Assembly (NCBI GenBank): GCA_008501765.1
Contig: QQUE01000004.1
Span: 62,001 to 126,000 of the forward strand
DNA from: Calditrichota bacterium
GTDB lineage: Bacteria > Zhuqueibacterota > Zhuqueibacteria > Zhuqueibacterales > Geothermadaptataceae
Direction of reading: 5' to 3'
Length of the DNA: 64,000 bases
Shown here piece after piece: positions 53,801-60,941 of this stretch. The position numbers were made by a program, and so were the translations under genes. Every line of letters starts with the position of its first letter. The stretch's first letter is position 1. The notes under the pieces are model-generated. The model was given only the letters and a program-made list of their open reading frames with translations, searched no databases and had not been told where the DNA came from.

Positions 53801-54448
53801 CTGTACATGTGGACCACGGAAGACTTCGTCACCTACAGTATCACCGACAGTATTTATGCCAATACCGATGCTGAGCCAATTTTTGGTGGCGGACACCGTA
53901 CCACGATGAACTGGGGCCCTGACGGCCGTCTCTGGGTTTCTCAAGATGCCGCATACAGCCCCGATGACAACAGCAACAATTCCCTGGTTGCTTTTGATTT
54001 CGCCACGATGGAATATCAGCGTCTGCTTATGCCTGAAACACAAGCAGGTCTGGGCAATGGGCCACGCAACGTTGCGTTCAGCCCGGATGGAAATACAGCC
54101 TACGCTGCCAGTTTCAACTCCGGCGTTGTCTGGAAATTCGTCAAAGAAGGAACCGCTGTTGCTGAAACGGAAAACACCATTCCTGAGCGCTTTGCTTTGG
54201 GTCAGAACTATCCAAACCCATTCAATCCATCAACCATTATCCCGTTTGATGTCGCGCAAAGCGGCCATGTTGAGTTGAAAATTTTCAACACGATGGGTCA
54301 AGTTGTAGCAACATTGGTCAACGGAACGATGGAAGCCGGCAAACATCAGGTGACTTTTAATCCTGCAAAACTGGCGACCGGTGTTTATTTCTACCGTGTT
54401 CAATTCGACAACATCACTTTGCAAAAACGCATGTTGTTCATCAAATAA
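50882..54448 (+). CDS. Secreted DUF4397/propeller tandem-duplicated protein with type IX-style sorting tail
   Basis: 1188 aa; signal peptide ends at VPVLGQ; AAAGGAGG 6 nt upstream. Two long units follow, about 24-556 and 558-1090. Each starts with DUF4397-like beta sandwiches (VQFINASADNDVV; MQFIHASADQDAGSFDIYMN) and continues with an SMP-30/NHL-like propeller (THGIAVDADGKVWSGSFGSG). The propeller halves of the two units are nearly identical in protein and DNA. The tail (about 1105-1188: RFALGQNYPNPFNPSTIIPF, GQVVATLVNG, TGVYFYRVQF) marks it for surface export. It is the last gene of the cassette, before a terminator, and is preceded by a 144-bp AT-rich gap with TATAAT-like sequences that may hold its own promoter. 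Confidence 0.85.
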   Translation: MEFGLRFKFMVSLLVLCFAVPVLGQNAQVQFINASADNDVVTEGLQIVIADTDTTAIDFQSATAFLEIAIGTPSIQLLHADTVAFAGTLNLTGGIGVTRYAVVISGVLPGNLGQYDNPHTRELSIATTQVPGIFETAADAAKFEFVFFNAGTDAGLLTLNVDGVAAVTDADFRVASAYAAVDPGAEGLELTTGGEYVAAFAPDFSTYAGQTAVVVASGFIDPTKNAGGKGLFMDAYLVDGTTVSIERLPDPIDPGPWKNMGAANWEFDSVWEDTTVAATHGIAVDADGKVWSGSFGSGTAGIIIRHADGTEAAFSPLATVTVDGVETDLAAGGCRGMAVGKDGHILYEKGALLLKINYLTGEGMASWEGSGSLENPGIDSEGFIYVGKVVGTNPIVVLNGETLAEEQTIELPGAPSFGRGVNVTPDGKTLFAGVLDDVSPLYMWTTEDFVTYSITDSIFANTDAERIFKGGHRTTMNWGPDGRLWVSQDAAYSPDDNSNNALVAFDFDKMEYQRLLMPETQGDLGNGPRNVAFSPDGNTAYAATFNSGVIWKFTKVAATNMQFIHASADQDAGSFDIYMNDNLVVDDLGRMKATAFMEVPSGMVNIKVTPGDDADSTIVAMDAEIAAGGTYVTSLAGVLPINDGKYDNPFSRDLNVNIYKTDGIREAASDPAKFDFVLFHGVTDGEAVDAVADNVVLAGGLDFGAYSDYISVDPGQYDITLTAPGDAADVKALFETDMSDYAGKSAVVFAAGFVEPTVNEGGALLALYAAMADGEVVKWDQTIQLNPGPWKNMGAAAWEYHSVWEDTTVAAAHGVAVDADGKVWSGSFGSGAAGIVIRNANGTEEIFSPLAAVTVDGVEIDLAAGGCRGMAVGKDGHILYEKGAQLIKINYLTGEGMAMWEGSGSLENPGIDSEGFIYVGKVVGTNPVVVLNGETLAEEQTIELPGAPSFGRGVNVTPDGKTLFAGVLDDVSPLYMWTTEDFVTYSITDSIYANTDAEPIFGGGHRTTMNWGPDGRLWVSQDAAYSPDDNSNNSLVAFDFATMEYQRLLMPETQAGLGNGPRNVAFSPDGNTAYAASFNSGVVWKFVKEGTAVAETENTIPERFALGQNYPNPFNPSTIIPFDVAQSGHVELKIFNTMGQVVATLVNGTMEAGKHQVTFNPAKLATGVYFYRVQFDNITLQKRMLFIK
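51640..52550 (+). repeat. Direct repeat unit 1 within the DUF4397 gene
   Basis: Encodes GPWKNMGAANWEFDSVWEDT through VIWKFTK. Matched by unit 2 exactly 1600 bp downstream, with mostly synonymous differences, so the protein copies are far more alike than the DNA. Confidence 0.85.
53240..54150 (+). repeat. Direct repeat unit 2 within the DUF4397 gene
   Basis: Encodes GPWKNMGAAAWEYHSVWEDT through VVWKFVK. It differs from unit 1 by scattered, largely third-position substitutions and no indels that I can see; long stretches such as LPGAPSFGRGVNVTPDGKTL are identical. Confidence 0.85.
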
Positions 54449-54463
54449 TTTCCTGTGATTCCG

Positions 54464-54494
54464 GTGATTCCATCACTTGAAGTGATGGAATCAC
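54464..54494. repeat. GTGATTCCATCACTT palindrome, copy 1
   Basis: 31-bp near-perfect palindrome GTGATTCCATCACTT/GAAGTGATGGAATCAC, directly after the DUF4397 gene stop. A second copy with compensated ends lies at 55633-55665, on the other side of the next gene. Confidence 0.75.
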
Positions 54495-54522
54495 TAGTAA
54501 TGGTTAAGTTGTACTTTAAAAC

Positions 54523-54555
54523 GGGTGTCCGAATAATTTCGAACACCCTTTTTTT
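54523..54555 (+). terminator. Rho-independent terminator of the second cassette operon
   Basis: GGGTGTCCGAA, a 4-nt loop, TTCGAACACCC, then seven T. One mismatch in the stem. It lies 75 bp past the stop of the DUF4397 gene. Confidence 0.85.
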
Positions 54556-54675
54556 ATGCCATTCCGGCACTTTACAAATTCCCGCCTTTGTGCCCCAATC
54601 TGAATCAACTTGCCTTTCAATATAGTTTTCAGTAAGTTAGCCTCGACCAATCACATTCGCAAGGGAGACGATCAC

Positions 54676-55605
54676 ATGGGTGAAAAACTAATCCAATTTC
54701 TCGGAAAATTCTCCGATAATGCTCACATTGGCAAAATCGCCACCGACTTTGCCCCCGGCATTATTCTTACATTTTCAATTTTGTTGCTATTGGCTTCTTT
54801 CACAGAACTTGAAGTTTTTCCCCATTCCAATGTGAGAAAATACCGCAAACAGGCAAAACAGGCAGAATCCGCTTTGCACGAATCCACAACACTGGTGAAC
54901 AATATCCAACGGCAAATCGATCATCTGGAAGCTGAGCTGGAAAACAAAACAATTGTTGCAGAAGAAAGGGAAGAGAAGCGCACCCAGCTTTCAGTTCAAC
55001 AAAAAACTTTAAAAAGGGCAAAATCGGCACTGGATGAAAAAATCGCGGCTACAAACAAAGCTACGGAAAATTTGCAAAATGCAGGTGAGCTCAAATCGAA
55101 TTTAACTATATTTGCTGATCATTTTATGATGCTCTTTTTCGCCGGTTATCTCATCGGAATAATTCTCGCACAAGTGTCTGGCAAAATTTTTTACAACGGT
55201 TACTTTAACAAATTTTTTAAAGAAAAATACCGCTCCGTCTACGATACGCTTTATCACAAAGATCATCATTCTGCCACGTACATTAAGTTCAAAATCACCG
55301 ATCAGGACTTCCTGCAACGCCTTCCAAATCTCGAAACCGATTACTTTCGCTATCTGGAAATAGCGATGAATATGGTTCTGCCGGTTGGGGTTTTAGCACT
55401 CACTCTTTTTGCCCTCGGTACAAATATTTTATTGGCCAGCGGATTTCTGTCCGCACTCTTCCCGCTGATTTTGGCCCTTGCGGCTTTCGCTGCAACAGCC
55501 TTTCTCTACCTCAACGCACGGGTACTTTATGTGGGCTATTTCATGAAAAAAGCCGATGTGATGAAATTACTGCAGGAAAAACATGCAGAAGAATCCGGAC
55601 AATAA
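54676..55605 (+). CDS. Membrane protein with long periplasmic or cytoplasmic coiled coil, unknown family
   Basis: 309 aa from the ATG at 54676 (GGGAG 10 nt upstream; the longer frame has none). One helix at about 23-43 (PGIILTFSILLLLASFTELE), a coiled coil at about 50-140 with many Glu/Lys heptads (QIDHLEAELENKTIVAEERE), a second helix at about 150-173 (FMMLFFAGYLIGIILAQVSG), a soluble stretch, and two or three closely spaced helices at about 232-290. No enzymatic motif recognised. It stands alone between two copies of the GATTCCATCAC palindrome and is not part of the preceding operon. Confidence 0.7.
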   Translation: MGEKLIQFLGKFSDNAHIGKIATDFAPGIILTFSILLLLASFTELEVFPHSNVRKYRKQAKQAESALHESTTLVNNIQRQIDHLEAELENKTIVAEEREEKRTQLSVQQKTLKRAKSALDEKIAATNKATENLQNAGELKSNLTIFADHFMMLFFAGYLIGIILAQVSGKIFYNGYFNKFFKEKYRSVYDTLYHKDHHSATYIKFKITDQDFLQRLPNLETDYFRYLEIAMNMVLPVGVLALTLFALGTNILLASGFLSALFPLILALAAFAATAFLYLNARVLYVGYFMKKADVMKLLQEKHAEESGQ

Positions 55606-55632
55606 TGAGCAAAGATTGATGTCAAAACCTGA

Positions 55633-55665
55633 AATGATTCCATCACTTTGAGTGATGGAATCATT
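55633..55665. repeat. GTGATTCCATCACTT palindrome, copy 2
   Basis: 33-bp palindrome AATGATTCCATCACTTTG/AGTGATGGAATCATT. The end bases differ from copy 1 on both arms together (GTG/CAC against ATG/CAT), so pairing is preserved. Confidence 0.75.
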
Positions 55666-55805
55666 ATTTCCTTTCCTCAAATACCCGACAATTGATCATC
55701 CCTTACTTTGATAAAAACATACAATTTTTCTGAATTGCTTGTCAATTTTCCGGTTTCGCGTTGTTTTGGAATGATTAAATTAGGGCAGTCATTTAATACA
55801 GCAAT

Positions 55806-55838
55806 ATGTGCCAGGCACTTCAGAAGTGCCTGGCACAT
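55806..55838. repeat. GTGCCAGGCAC palindrome
   Basis: Perfect 33-bp palindrome: ATGTGCCAGGCACTTC, central A, GAAGTGCCTGGCACAT. It lies 34 bp before the start of ada. Partial copies (TGCCTGGCACTT at 58619-58630 and AAGTGCCAGGCA at 58918-58929) flank the fold-back element near 58.7 kb. Confidence 0.8.
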
Positions 55839-55871
55839 AAAGTGTAAAATCTCAAACAAGGAATTTGCGCT

Positions 55872-56933
55872 ATGCCCAATTTATTACCCGATGAAAAAAC
55901 CATGTACCAGGCGCTAATTAACAAAGATAGATCGTTCGAAGGCATTTTCTTCGTCGCTGTGAAAACGACGGGCATTTTTTGCCGTCCGGGCTGTACGGCA
56001 CGAACACCGAAAAGGGAGAATGTCGAGTTTTATCCCTCGCCAAAAGATGCACTGCACCGTGGCTACCGTCCCTGTAAAGTCTGCCACCCGATGGGATTTT
56101 CGGGCGAAACACCGCCATGGCTCAATCCGCTTTTGGATGAGCTCAGCGATAATATTGACCAGCGCATCAGCGATTCAGATTTGCGGCGGCGCGGTATCGA
56201 ACCCAACCGCATACGCCGCTGGTTTAAAAAAAACCACGGCATGACGTTTCAGGCGTATTTGCGGGCATTGCGCATTTCACGTTCCGTCGGGCGAATCAAA
56301 TACGGCGAAAAAGTGATCGAAGCAGCTTATGATTCCGGGTATGAATCCCTGAGTGGTTTTACAGATACATTTAAAAAAATGACTGGCTTTTCGCCCAATA
56401 AAAGCGGCGCTAAAAAAATTGTAAATGTGGCTCGTATTCTTACGCCGTTAGGTCCAATGGTTGCCGGCGCTGTCGAAGAAGGTATTTGCCTGTTCGAGTT
56501 CAGTGACCGCGGGCGATTGGAAAAGCAATTTGCAAAAATTAAAAAATATTTTCAGGCGGAATTAATTCCAGGCGAGCACAAACATTTTGAGAAGCTTAAG
56601 CAACAACTGAATGAATATTTCGCTGGAAAACGAATCGAGTTCTCCGTTCCATTGGCTTTTCCCGGAACTGAATTTCAGCAAAAGGTATGGACTGAGTTGC
56701 AAAATATAAAAATTGGTGAAACACGTTCCTATTCCGAACAAGCAGCAGCTCTCGGCCAGCCCGAGGCTGTGCGCGCCGTCGCCCGCGCCAACGGCGCAAA
56801 CCGCATTGCGATTATTATTCCCTGCCATCGTGTTATCGGGAAAAATGGAAAGCTGGTTGGTTACGGTGGTGGGCTGTGGCGAAAGAAATATCTACTGCAA
56901 CATGAGAAAAAGTATGGTTCAATTATTACTTAA
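55872..56933 (+). CDS. ada: Ada: methylphosphotriester sensor, AraC-type activator and O6-methylguanine-DNA methyltransferase
   Basis: 353 aa, the classic three-part Ada. The N-domain has the zinc/methyl-acceptor Cys set at C37, C41, C68 and C71 (FCRPGCTARTPKRENVEFY, RPCKVC). An AraC-type HTH region follows (about 95-180, RIRRWFKKNHGMTFQAYLRA, YDSGYESLSGFTDTFKKMTG). The C-terminal methyltransferase has GTEFQQKVWTELQNI, AVARANGANR and the acceptor IPCHRVIG (C318). It repairs alkylated DNA and turns on the adaptive response when methylated. AAGGAA lies 10 nt upstream. Its TAA stop is the first three bases of a TIR element. Confidence 0.96.
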   Translation: MPNLLPDEKTMYQALINKDRSFEGIFFVAVKTTGIFCRPGCTARTPKRENVEFYPSPKDALHRGYRPCKVCHPMGFSGETPPWLNPLLDELSDNIDQRISDSDLRRRGIEPNRIRRWFKKNHGMTFQAYLRALRISRSVGRIKYGEKVIEAAYDSGYESLSGFTDTFKKMTGFSPNKSGAKKIVNVARILTPLGPMVAGAVEEGICLFEFSDRGRLEKQFAKIKKYFQAELIPGEHKHFEKLKQQLNEYFAGKRIEFSVPLAFPGTEFQQKVWTELQNIKIGETRSYSEQAAALGQPEAVRAVARANGANRIAIIIPCHRVIGKNGKLVGYGGGLWRKKYLLQHEKKYGSIIT

Positions 56934-57097
56934 CGTGAGTTCGATATAAGAAGAATTGGGACAAAACGAATTAATTATCGGATCTAGTCCGAAGGCGTCC
57001 CGCCGAGGAAAACGCACGGAACGCTCGGCGAGACGCCTTCGCTCTATTTTAGTTATGCTTGGTAAAGAATGTTACAGCTTACATCGAACTCACGTTA
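56931..57097. repeat. TIR element TAACGTGAGTTCGAT with internal GC-rich hairpin
   Basis: The first 15 bases TAACGTGAGTTCGAT (56931-56945) are the exact complement of the last 15 (57083-57097); with one mismatch the TIR extends to 20 bp. Inside, CGAAGGCGTCCCGCCGAG (56990-57007) and CTCGGCGAGACGCCTTCG (57024-57041) make a GC-rich hairpin unlike the surrounding DNA. The leading TAA is the ada stop codon. The same 13-mer end occurs at 4324-4338. Confidence 0.8.
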
Positions 57098-57117
57098 ATT
57101 AATTTTTTTGACGGGAT

Positions 57118-57173
57118 AAACAGGATTTACCGGATTAATACTGCGCCCCGTATTCTATCCGGCTGATCCTGTT
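57118..57173. repeat. AACAGGATTTACCGGAT stem-loop
   Basis: AAACAGGATTTACCGGATTA (57118-57137) and its imperfect complement (TATCCGGCTGATCCTGTTC ending at about 57174) flank a short GC-rich loop. It lies downstream of both ada and the phosphoesterase gene, so it might also act as a weak terminator. The motif resembles a simple repeat common in many bacterial genomes. Confidence 0.55.
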
Positions 57174-57208
57174 CAGAATTATACTTTTAATTATGTTCGA
57201 TCAAGACA

Positions 57209-58567
57209 CTATTCATTCAAATGTAAAGGGTATTTCACTGATTTCACAGAATCTTTTCCCGTGAACAATGTAATATTTTGGGGGATTTCAAATCGATTCC
57301 CATCACTGATGCTTTCTACATCGTCTACATAAAAAGTTTGGTTTTGCTCCGCATCGTAACGGCTGGTTATCACGGTAAAAATTTCCATCGAAGCTGGCGA
57401 TCCAGGTTCAGCCGGTTTTACGTGAATCCACTTAATCTGATTTACAGATTCGCTCTGCATCGTCCATGGTTTGTCATCGTCATTTGGGCGCGGGTGTGCA
57501 CCCCAGCTTCCTTCTCCGACGAACATCGTGCCGTTTTCATCATCACGAATGAACCCCAAGTAGCTGCCATTTTCACGCGACGGCCGCAACGGGTAGGTGA
57601 TTTTGTGCATGTGGGAATCGCCGTCAAAAGACATGTTGAGGCCATATTTATAAAATAGCCCGGCCCATTGCTCATACTGGTATTCATTCTCTCCCTTTTT
57701 AGCGGTGTGAGGCCAAAATGGCTTATGGTAGCCGGCAATTTTGAATGTGAAATCCGCGTGAGCCTGCAAATCGTGCTGCAACCAATCGCGCTGGGCGCCG
57801 CCTTCGTCTATTTCCGTATTCAGTGAAATCATGTGGAAAAAATCACCCCCAATAGATAACGAGTAATAAATATTCGTACTGTCCGTGCCCTGAAATGGCG
57901 CGCCGAATATTTTATTGAGAATGCTTTTATTGCCATTTTCATGGTTCCCATGCACGGCGATAACTGGAAACAATCTCCCGTCCGCAGTTGTTGCCAGAGA
58001 TTCCCAGTCATTTAACCATTGGTGCCATCTATCCGGGTATGTCCCGTTGCCACTGTTGAAATCCCCATTAAACAAAACAAACAGCGGCCGCAGTTTGGCG
58101 ACCATTTTGTTGCTGGCTCGGCCTGCCTCCAGAGAAGCACCGGATGATTTTGTGTCCCCTCCCGTTACGAATGTGAATTGTTGCGGCTTATCCGGGGCCG
58201 TCCGAAAAGAAAATCGTTTGCTCACGCCAACACTGTCTTTCAATAGGAAAAAGTAGATGGCGTCCGGCTGCAAATTCTCTAATGTGCAATAAAATGTATT
58301 CATATGATAATAATTTAACAGCTTCTCTGTTGGCTTTTGCTGATGATCGTATTTCCAAAATTGACGGCCAAAATCCTCTTTACCGTAAAAGATTGTTGCC
58401 TCAGCGCCAACTTTCTGATCCCAGATTATTGTCATTGTCGTGGTTGGATCATCGGTCCACGACAGGCGAAATTTATCAGCTGCAGCGTATTCTTCAGGTA
58501 TTTGTTGGCAGCTAAACAAAATAAAAACAAATCCAAGAAACCATATTATTCGATTTAAATTTTTCAT
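57209..58567 (-). CDS. Purple-acid-phosphatase-like metallophosphoesterase lipoprotein
   Basis: 452 aa from the ATG at 58567; the longer frame lacks a signal. Lipobox WFLGFVFILFSC. An N-terminal FnIII-like domain (about 30-125, RLSWTDDPTTTMTIIWDQKV) precedes the metallophosphoesterase core, as in purple acid phosphatases. Metal-site motifs are FVTGGDTKS, FNGDFNSG, VHGNHENG, AGYHKPFWPH and DGDSHMHK; the last replaces the usual GHxH with DSHMH. It likely hydrolyses phosphomonoesters or diesters at the cell surface or periplasm. No operon partner. The upstream region is filled by fold-back repeats and the IS element. Confidence 0.82.
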   Translation of the reverse strand: MKNLNRIIWFLGFVFILFSCQQIPEEYAAADKFRLSWTDDPTTTMTIIWDQKVGAEATIFYGKEDFGRQFWKYDHQQKPTEKLLNYYHMNTFYCTLENLQPDAIYFFLLKDSVGVSKRFSFRTAPDKPQQFTFVTGGDTKSSGASLEAGRASNKMVAKLRPLFVLFNGDFNSGNGTYPDRWHQWLNDWESLATTADGRLFPVIAVHGNHENGNKSILNKIFGAPFQGTDSTNIYYSLSIGGDFFHMISLNTEIDEGGAQRDWLQHDLQAHADFTFKIAGYHKPFWPHTAKKGENEYQYEQWAGLFYKYGLNMSFDGDSHMHKITYPLRPSRENGSYLGFIRDDENGTMFVGEGSWGAHPRPNDDDKPWTMQSESVNQIKWIHVKPAEPGSPASMEIFTVITSRYDAEQNQTFYVDDVESISDGNRFEIPQNITLFTGKDSVKSVKYPLHLNE

Positions 58568-58675
58568 AAAGTATTTGATCCTTTTCTCTTCAAATCTATT
58601 CATAAACAGGCAAAAATATGCCTGGCACTTATTCAAGTATGGTAAAAATATCAGAGGTTAATTTAACTGCTACCT

Positions 58676-58886
58676 GGTTATCCAGTTAACTCAGCTAAAT
58701 ACAAACCCACCCCTGTTCGCTGCTCATCGGCTTTGCCGTTCGCATCGTTCTGTCCCCTCCCAGGATGGGATTTAGCCTGAGACGGTTTTCAAATCCCCTC
58801 CCGGGAGGGGACGATATGCGAAAAAGCGTAGCGTTTTGTCGCATATCAGGGGTGGGTTTATGCAAAGCTGAGTTAACTGGATAACC
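58676..58886. repeat. Fold-back element with 21-bp perfect ends
   Basis: GGTTATCCAGTTAACTCAGCT (58676-58696) is the exact complement of 58866-58886. Inside are further paired blocks: ACCCACCCCTG with CAGGGGTGGGT, and two CCCCTCCC/GGGAGGGG modules around the centre, leaving about 100-bp arms with indels. The CCCACCCCTG and GGATGGGA modules also occur in the fold-back at 23788-23964. GTGCCAGGCAC half-palindromes lie just outside. No coding capacity. Confidence 0.78.
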
Positions 58887-58988
58887 GAGTAACCGCTAAC
58901 TTTAAAAAAAATCGAACAAGTGCCAGGCACATCACTAATGCTTTATAAATAAAGTGTGGCACGTAGATTTATACATCTGTTACAGAAC

Positions 58989-59917
58989 TAAGAGCCTATC
59001 CGAAAACCTCGGAAGCTCGAAACGTAATAGATGCACAAGCCAAATGTAACATAGCTTCATAGTTGTCAGCTTTTTTTCTCCCATCTGGTCAGAATTCTTC
59101 GATATCTGTTCATCCAGCTATGTGTTCTTTCACAAACCCAACGCCGTGCACGATAGCCCGGTATTTGTTTTTTTTCTTCATTTTCATCGGTACGGCTTTT
59201 GATATGTTCAACATATCCATAGGAGGCAATAAGATCACTTATTGCCTCAGATTTGTAAGCGTTATCAGCGCAAAAATGTTGAAGATTTTCTACAGAAAAC
59301 TGTGGACGTTCAACCATGATATTATCTAAAACATTCTTGACTTGAGTTACGTCATGGCGATTCGCTCCGGTTACAGCAAGCGAAATTGGAACACCTTTTC
59401 CTTCGGTGAGAAGGTGTCTTTTAGTTCCTTTCTTGGCTCTGTCAGTTGGATTAGCTCCTGTTTTTTCTTGACCTAAGGGAGCTTTGGTTATCGCGCCGTC
59501 TATTGATTGCCATTCCCAATCAATACCAACGCGCATATCGAATGCAATTAAACTAAAGCGCCAAAGCTCTTTAAATACACCGGCTTTTTGCCAGCTTTGA
59601 AAGCGGTCGTGGACCGTACTCGGCGCTCCTAAACATCGAGGCAAAGCTTTCCACTGAATACCAGTGCGCAAGATGTAAAAAATAGCGAAAAATGCTTTTT
59701 TATCTGACATAGGGGGACGGCCGCCCTTTGGACGTCGTGGCCAGGGCGGTATTATTTCTTTTGCAAATTCCCACAGTTCCGGGGAAGGCAAAAACTTGTG
59801 ATTGACACCAAATTGGCAAGCATGTTTTGTACACATGCTTGATAAAGCTAAAAGAAAAAACGTGAATTCCTCGACTGGTCATACGTTCACCTGTTGAGGT
59901 TTTCGGATAGGCTCTAA
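58989..59917 (-). mobile_element. Complete IS5-family insertion sequence
   Basis: Inverted repeats GAGCCTATCCGAAAACCTC at 58992-59010 and 59896-59914 are perfect over 19 bp; TAA flanks both ends (58989-58991 and 59915-59917) as the likely 3-bp target duplication, typical of IS5/IS427-type elements. Element length is 923 bp. It carries a single transposase gene and looks intact and therefore recently active. Confidence 0.92.
59066..59836 (-). CDS. IS5-family DDE transposase
   Basis: 256 aa. N-terminal DUF4096-like region (LPSPELWEFAKEIIPPWPRR, YILRTGIQWKALPRCLGAPS), then the RNase H-like core with catalytic D113 (SIDGAITKAP), D191 (CADNAYKS) and E236 (WVCERTHSWMNRYRRIL, the YREK-like motif of IS5). 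Full length and uninterrupted. The exact start is uncertain because the N-terminal CTKHACQFGVNHK is not conserved; TTG or ATG starts a few codons away are possible. Confidence 0.92.
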   Translation of the reverse strand: MCTKHACQFGVNHKFLPSPELWEFAKEIIPPWPRRPKGGRPPMSDKKAFFAIFYILRTGIQWKALPRCLGAPSTVHDRFQSWQKAGVFKELWRFSLIAFDMRVGIDWEWQSIDGAITKAPLGQEKTGANPTDRAKKGTKRHLLTEGKGVPISLAVTGANRHDVTQVKNVLDNIMVERPQFSVENLQHFCADNAYKSEAISDLIASYGYVEHIKSRTDENEEKKQIPGYRARRWVCERTHSWMNRYRRILTRWEKKS

Positions 59918-59930
59918 GGCTGTTTAATCC

Positions 59931-60938
59931 TTAAAACCGAACCACTTCCCCCGTTTCCGAAGATTGATAGGCCGCATCGACAATTCGCTGCACAACCAAA
60001 CCTTCATCAATGCCTGGACACGGAGTCAATCTCGTGCGAATTCGCTCGACAAAATGCGCCATTTGTCCGGAGTACATCGGCTGATCACAATGTTCATCCT
60101 TGGCCGAGAGACTGGTTATTTCCCGGCCTTCTTTGCCCTCGAGCGGTATTTCAACGGATGTCGGGTACAAACGGGCGTAGCCTTTCGTGCCGATGAGCTG
60201 CGTCGAAGCTTCCGGGCCGTCAGCGTGGGGATGCCACCAGCCACTTTCAATTAATGATGTGGTGCCATTTTCCCAGCGAATCACAATCATGCCCATGTCG
60301 TCAACATCATATTTTCCGAAGCAGGTTTTGACGACCGCATAAACACTCTCTGGCTGCGGATCACCCAAAATGTAACGCACGGTATCGATTGCATGCACAC
60401 CCATATCTGCCAGCGCGCCGCCACCTGCCAATTTTTTCTGCGTAAACCAGCCCTCCGGCCCCCAATCGACATGAATACCGCAGCCTTTTGTTTTGACAAC
60501 TTCACCGATTTTGCCATCGGCGACCGCCGCGCGAACAAACTGAGTCTGCCCGTCAAATCGCCACATGTGGCCGATCATTATGATCCGTTTTTGGTCGTTC
60601 ATCTCGCTTTTGAGCATTTCACCTTCAGCCGCATTGACGCCCAGTGGTTTTTCGATAAAAACATCTTTCCCCGCACGAATAAAATCCAGCGCAACCGGAA
60701 CGTGCAATGCATTTGGCAGGCAGAGAACAACGGCATCACAGGCACAATTTTGCAGCAATTCTTTGTGGGATTTAAACACATCGGCGACACCGTATTTGTC
60801 CGCGAATTCCTGTGCTTTGTCCACCGCTAAATCACAAACAGCACTGATGGTTACATTTTCCTGATCGAGCAGCCCTTTCGCATGAAAATGGGCGATGTAC
60901 CCGGTACCGACAATGGCAACATTCAGTTTTTTTTCCAT
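59931..60938 (-). CDS. Gfo/Idh/MocA-family NAD(P)-dependent oxidoreductase
   Basis: 335 aa. Rossmann domain with VAIVGTGYIAHFHAKGLL, VVLCLPNALHVPVALDFI and the family motif FIEKPLGVNAAEGE (with the catalytic-region Lys), then the C-terminal dimerisation/substrate domain with GGGALADMGVHAIDTVRYIL. These enzymes oxidise a hydroxyl of sugars or inositols to a ketone or the reverse. It starts 3 bp after the aminotransferase gene stop, so the two are cotranscribed. Paired with a DegT-type aminotransferase it could make or consume an amino sugar through a keto-sugar intermediate. The substrate cannot be read from sequence. Confidence 0.9.
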   Translation of the reverse strand: MEKKLNVAIVGTGYIAHFHAKGLLDQENVTISAVCDLAVDKAQEFADKYGVADVFKSHKELLQNCACDAVVLCLPNALHVPVALDFIRAGKDVFIEKPLGVNAAEGEMLKSEMNDQKRIIMIGHMWRFDGQTQFVRAAVADGKIGEVVKTKGCGIHVDWGPEGWFTQKKLAGGGALADMGVHAIDTVRYILGDPQPESVYAVVKTCFGKYDVDDMGMIVIRWENGTTSLIESGWWHPHADGPEASTQLIGTKGYARLYPTSVEIPLEGKEGREITSLSAKDEHCDQPMYSGQMAHFVERIRTRLTPCPGIDEGLVVQRIVDAAYQSSETGEVVRF

Positions 60939-60941
60939 AAA

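Noticed and set aside
51640-54150. Assembly artefact as the cause of the 1.6-kb in-gene repeat
   Set aside because: The two units differ by many scattered synonymous changes and have distinct DUF4397 parts, so it is a true old duplication.
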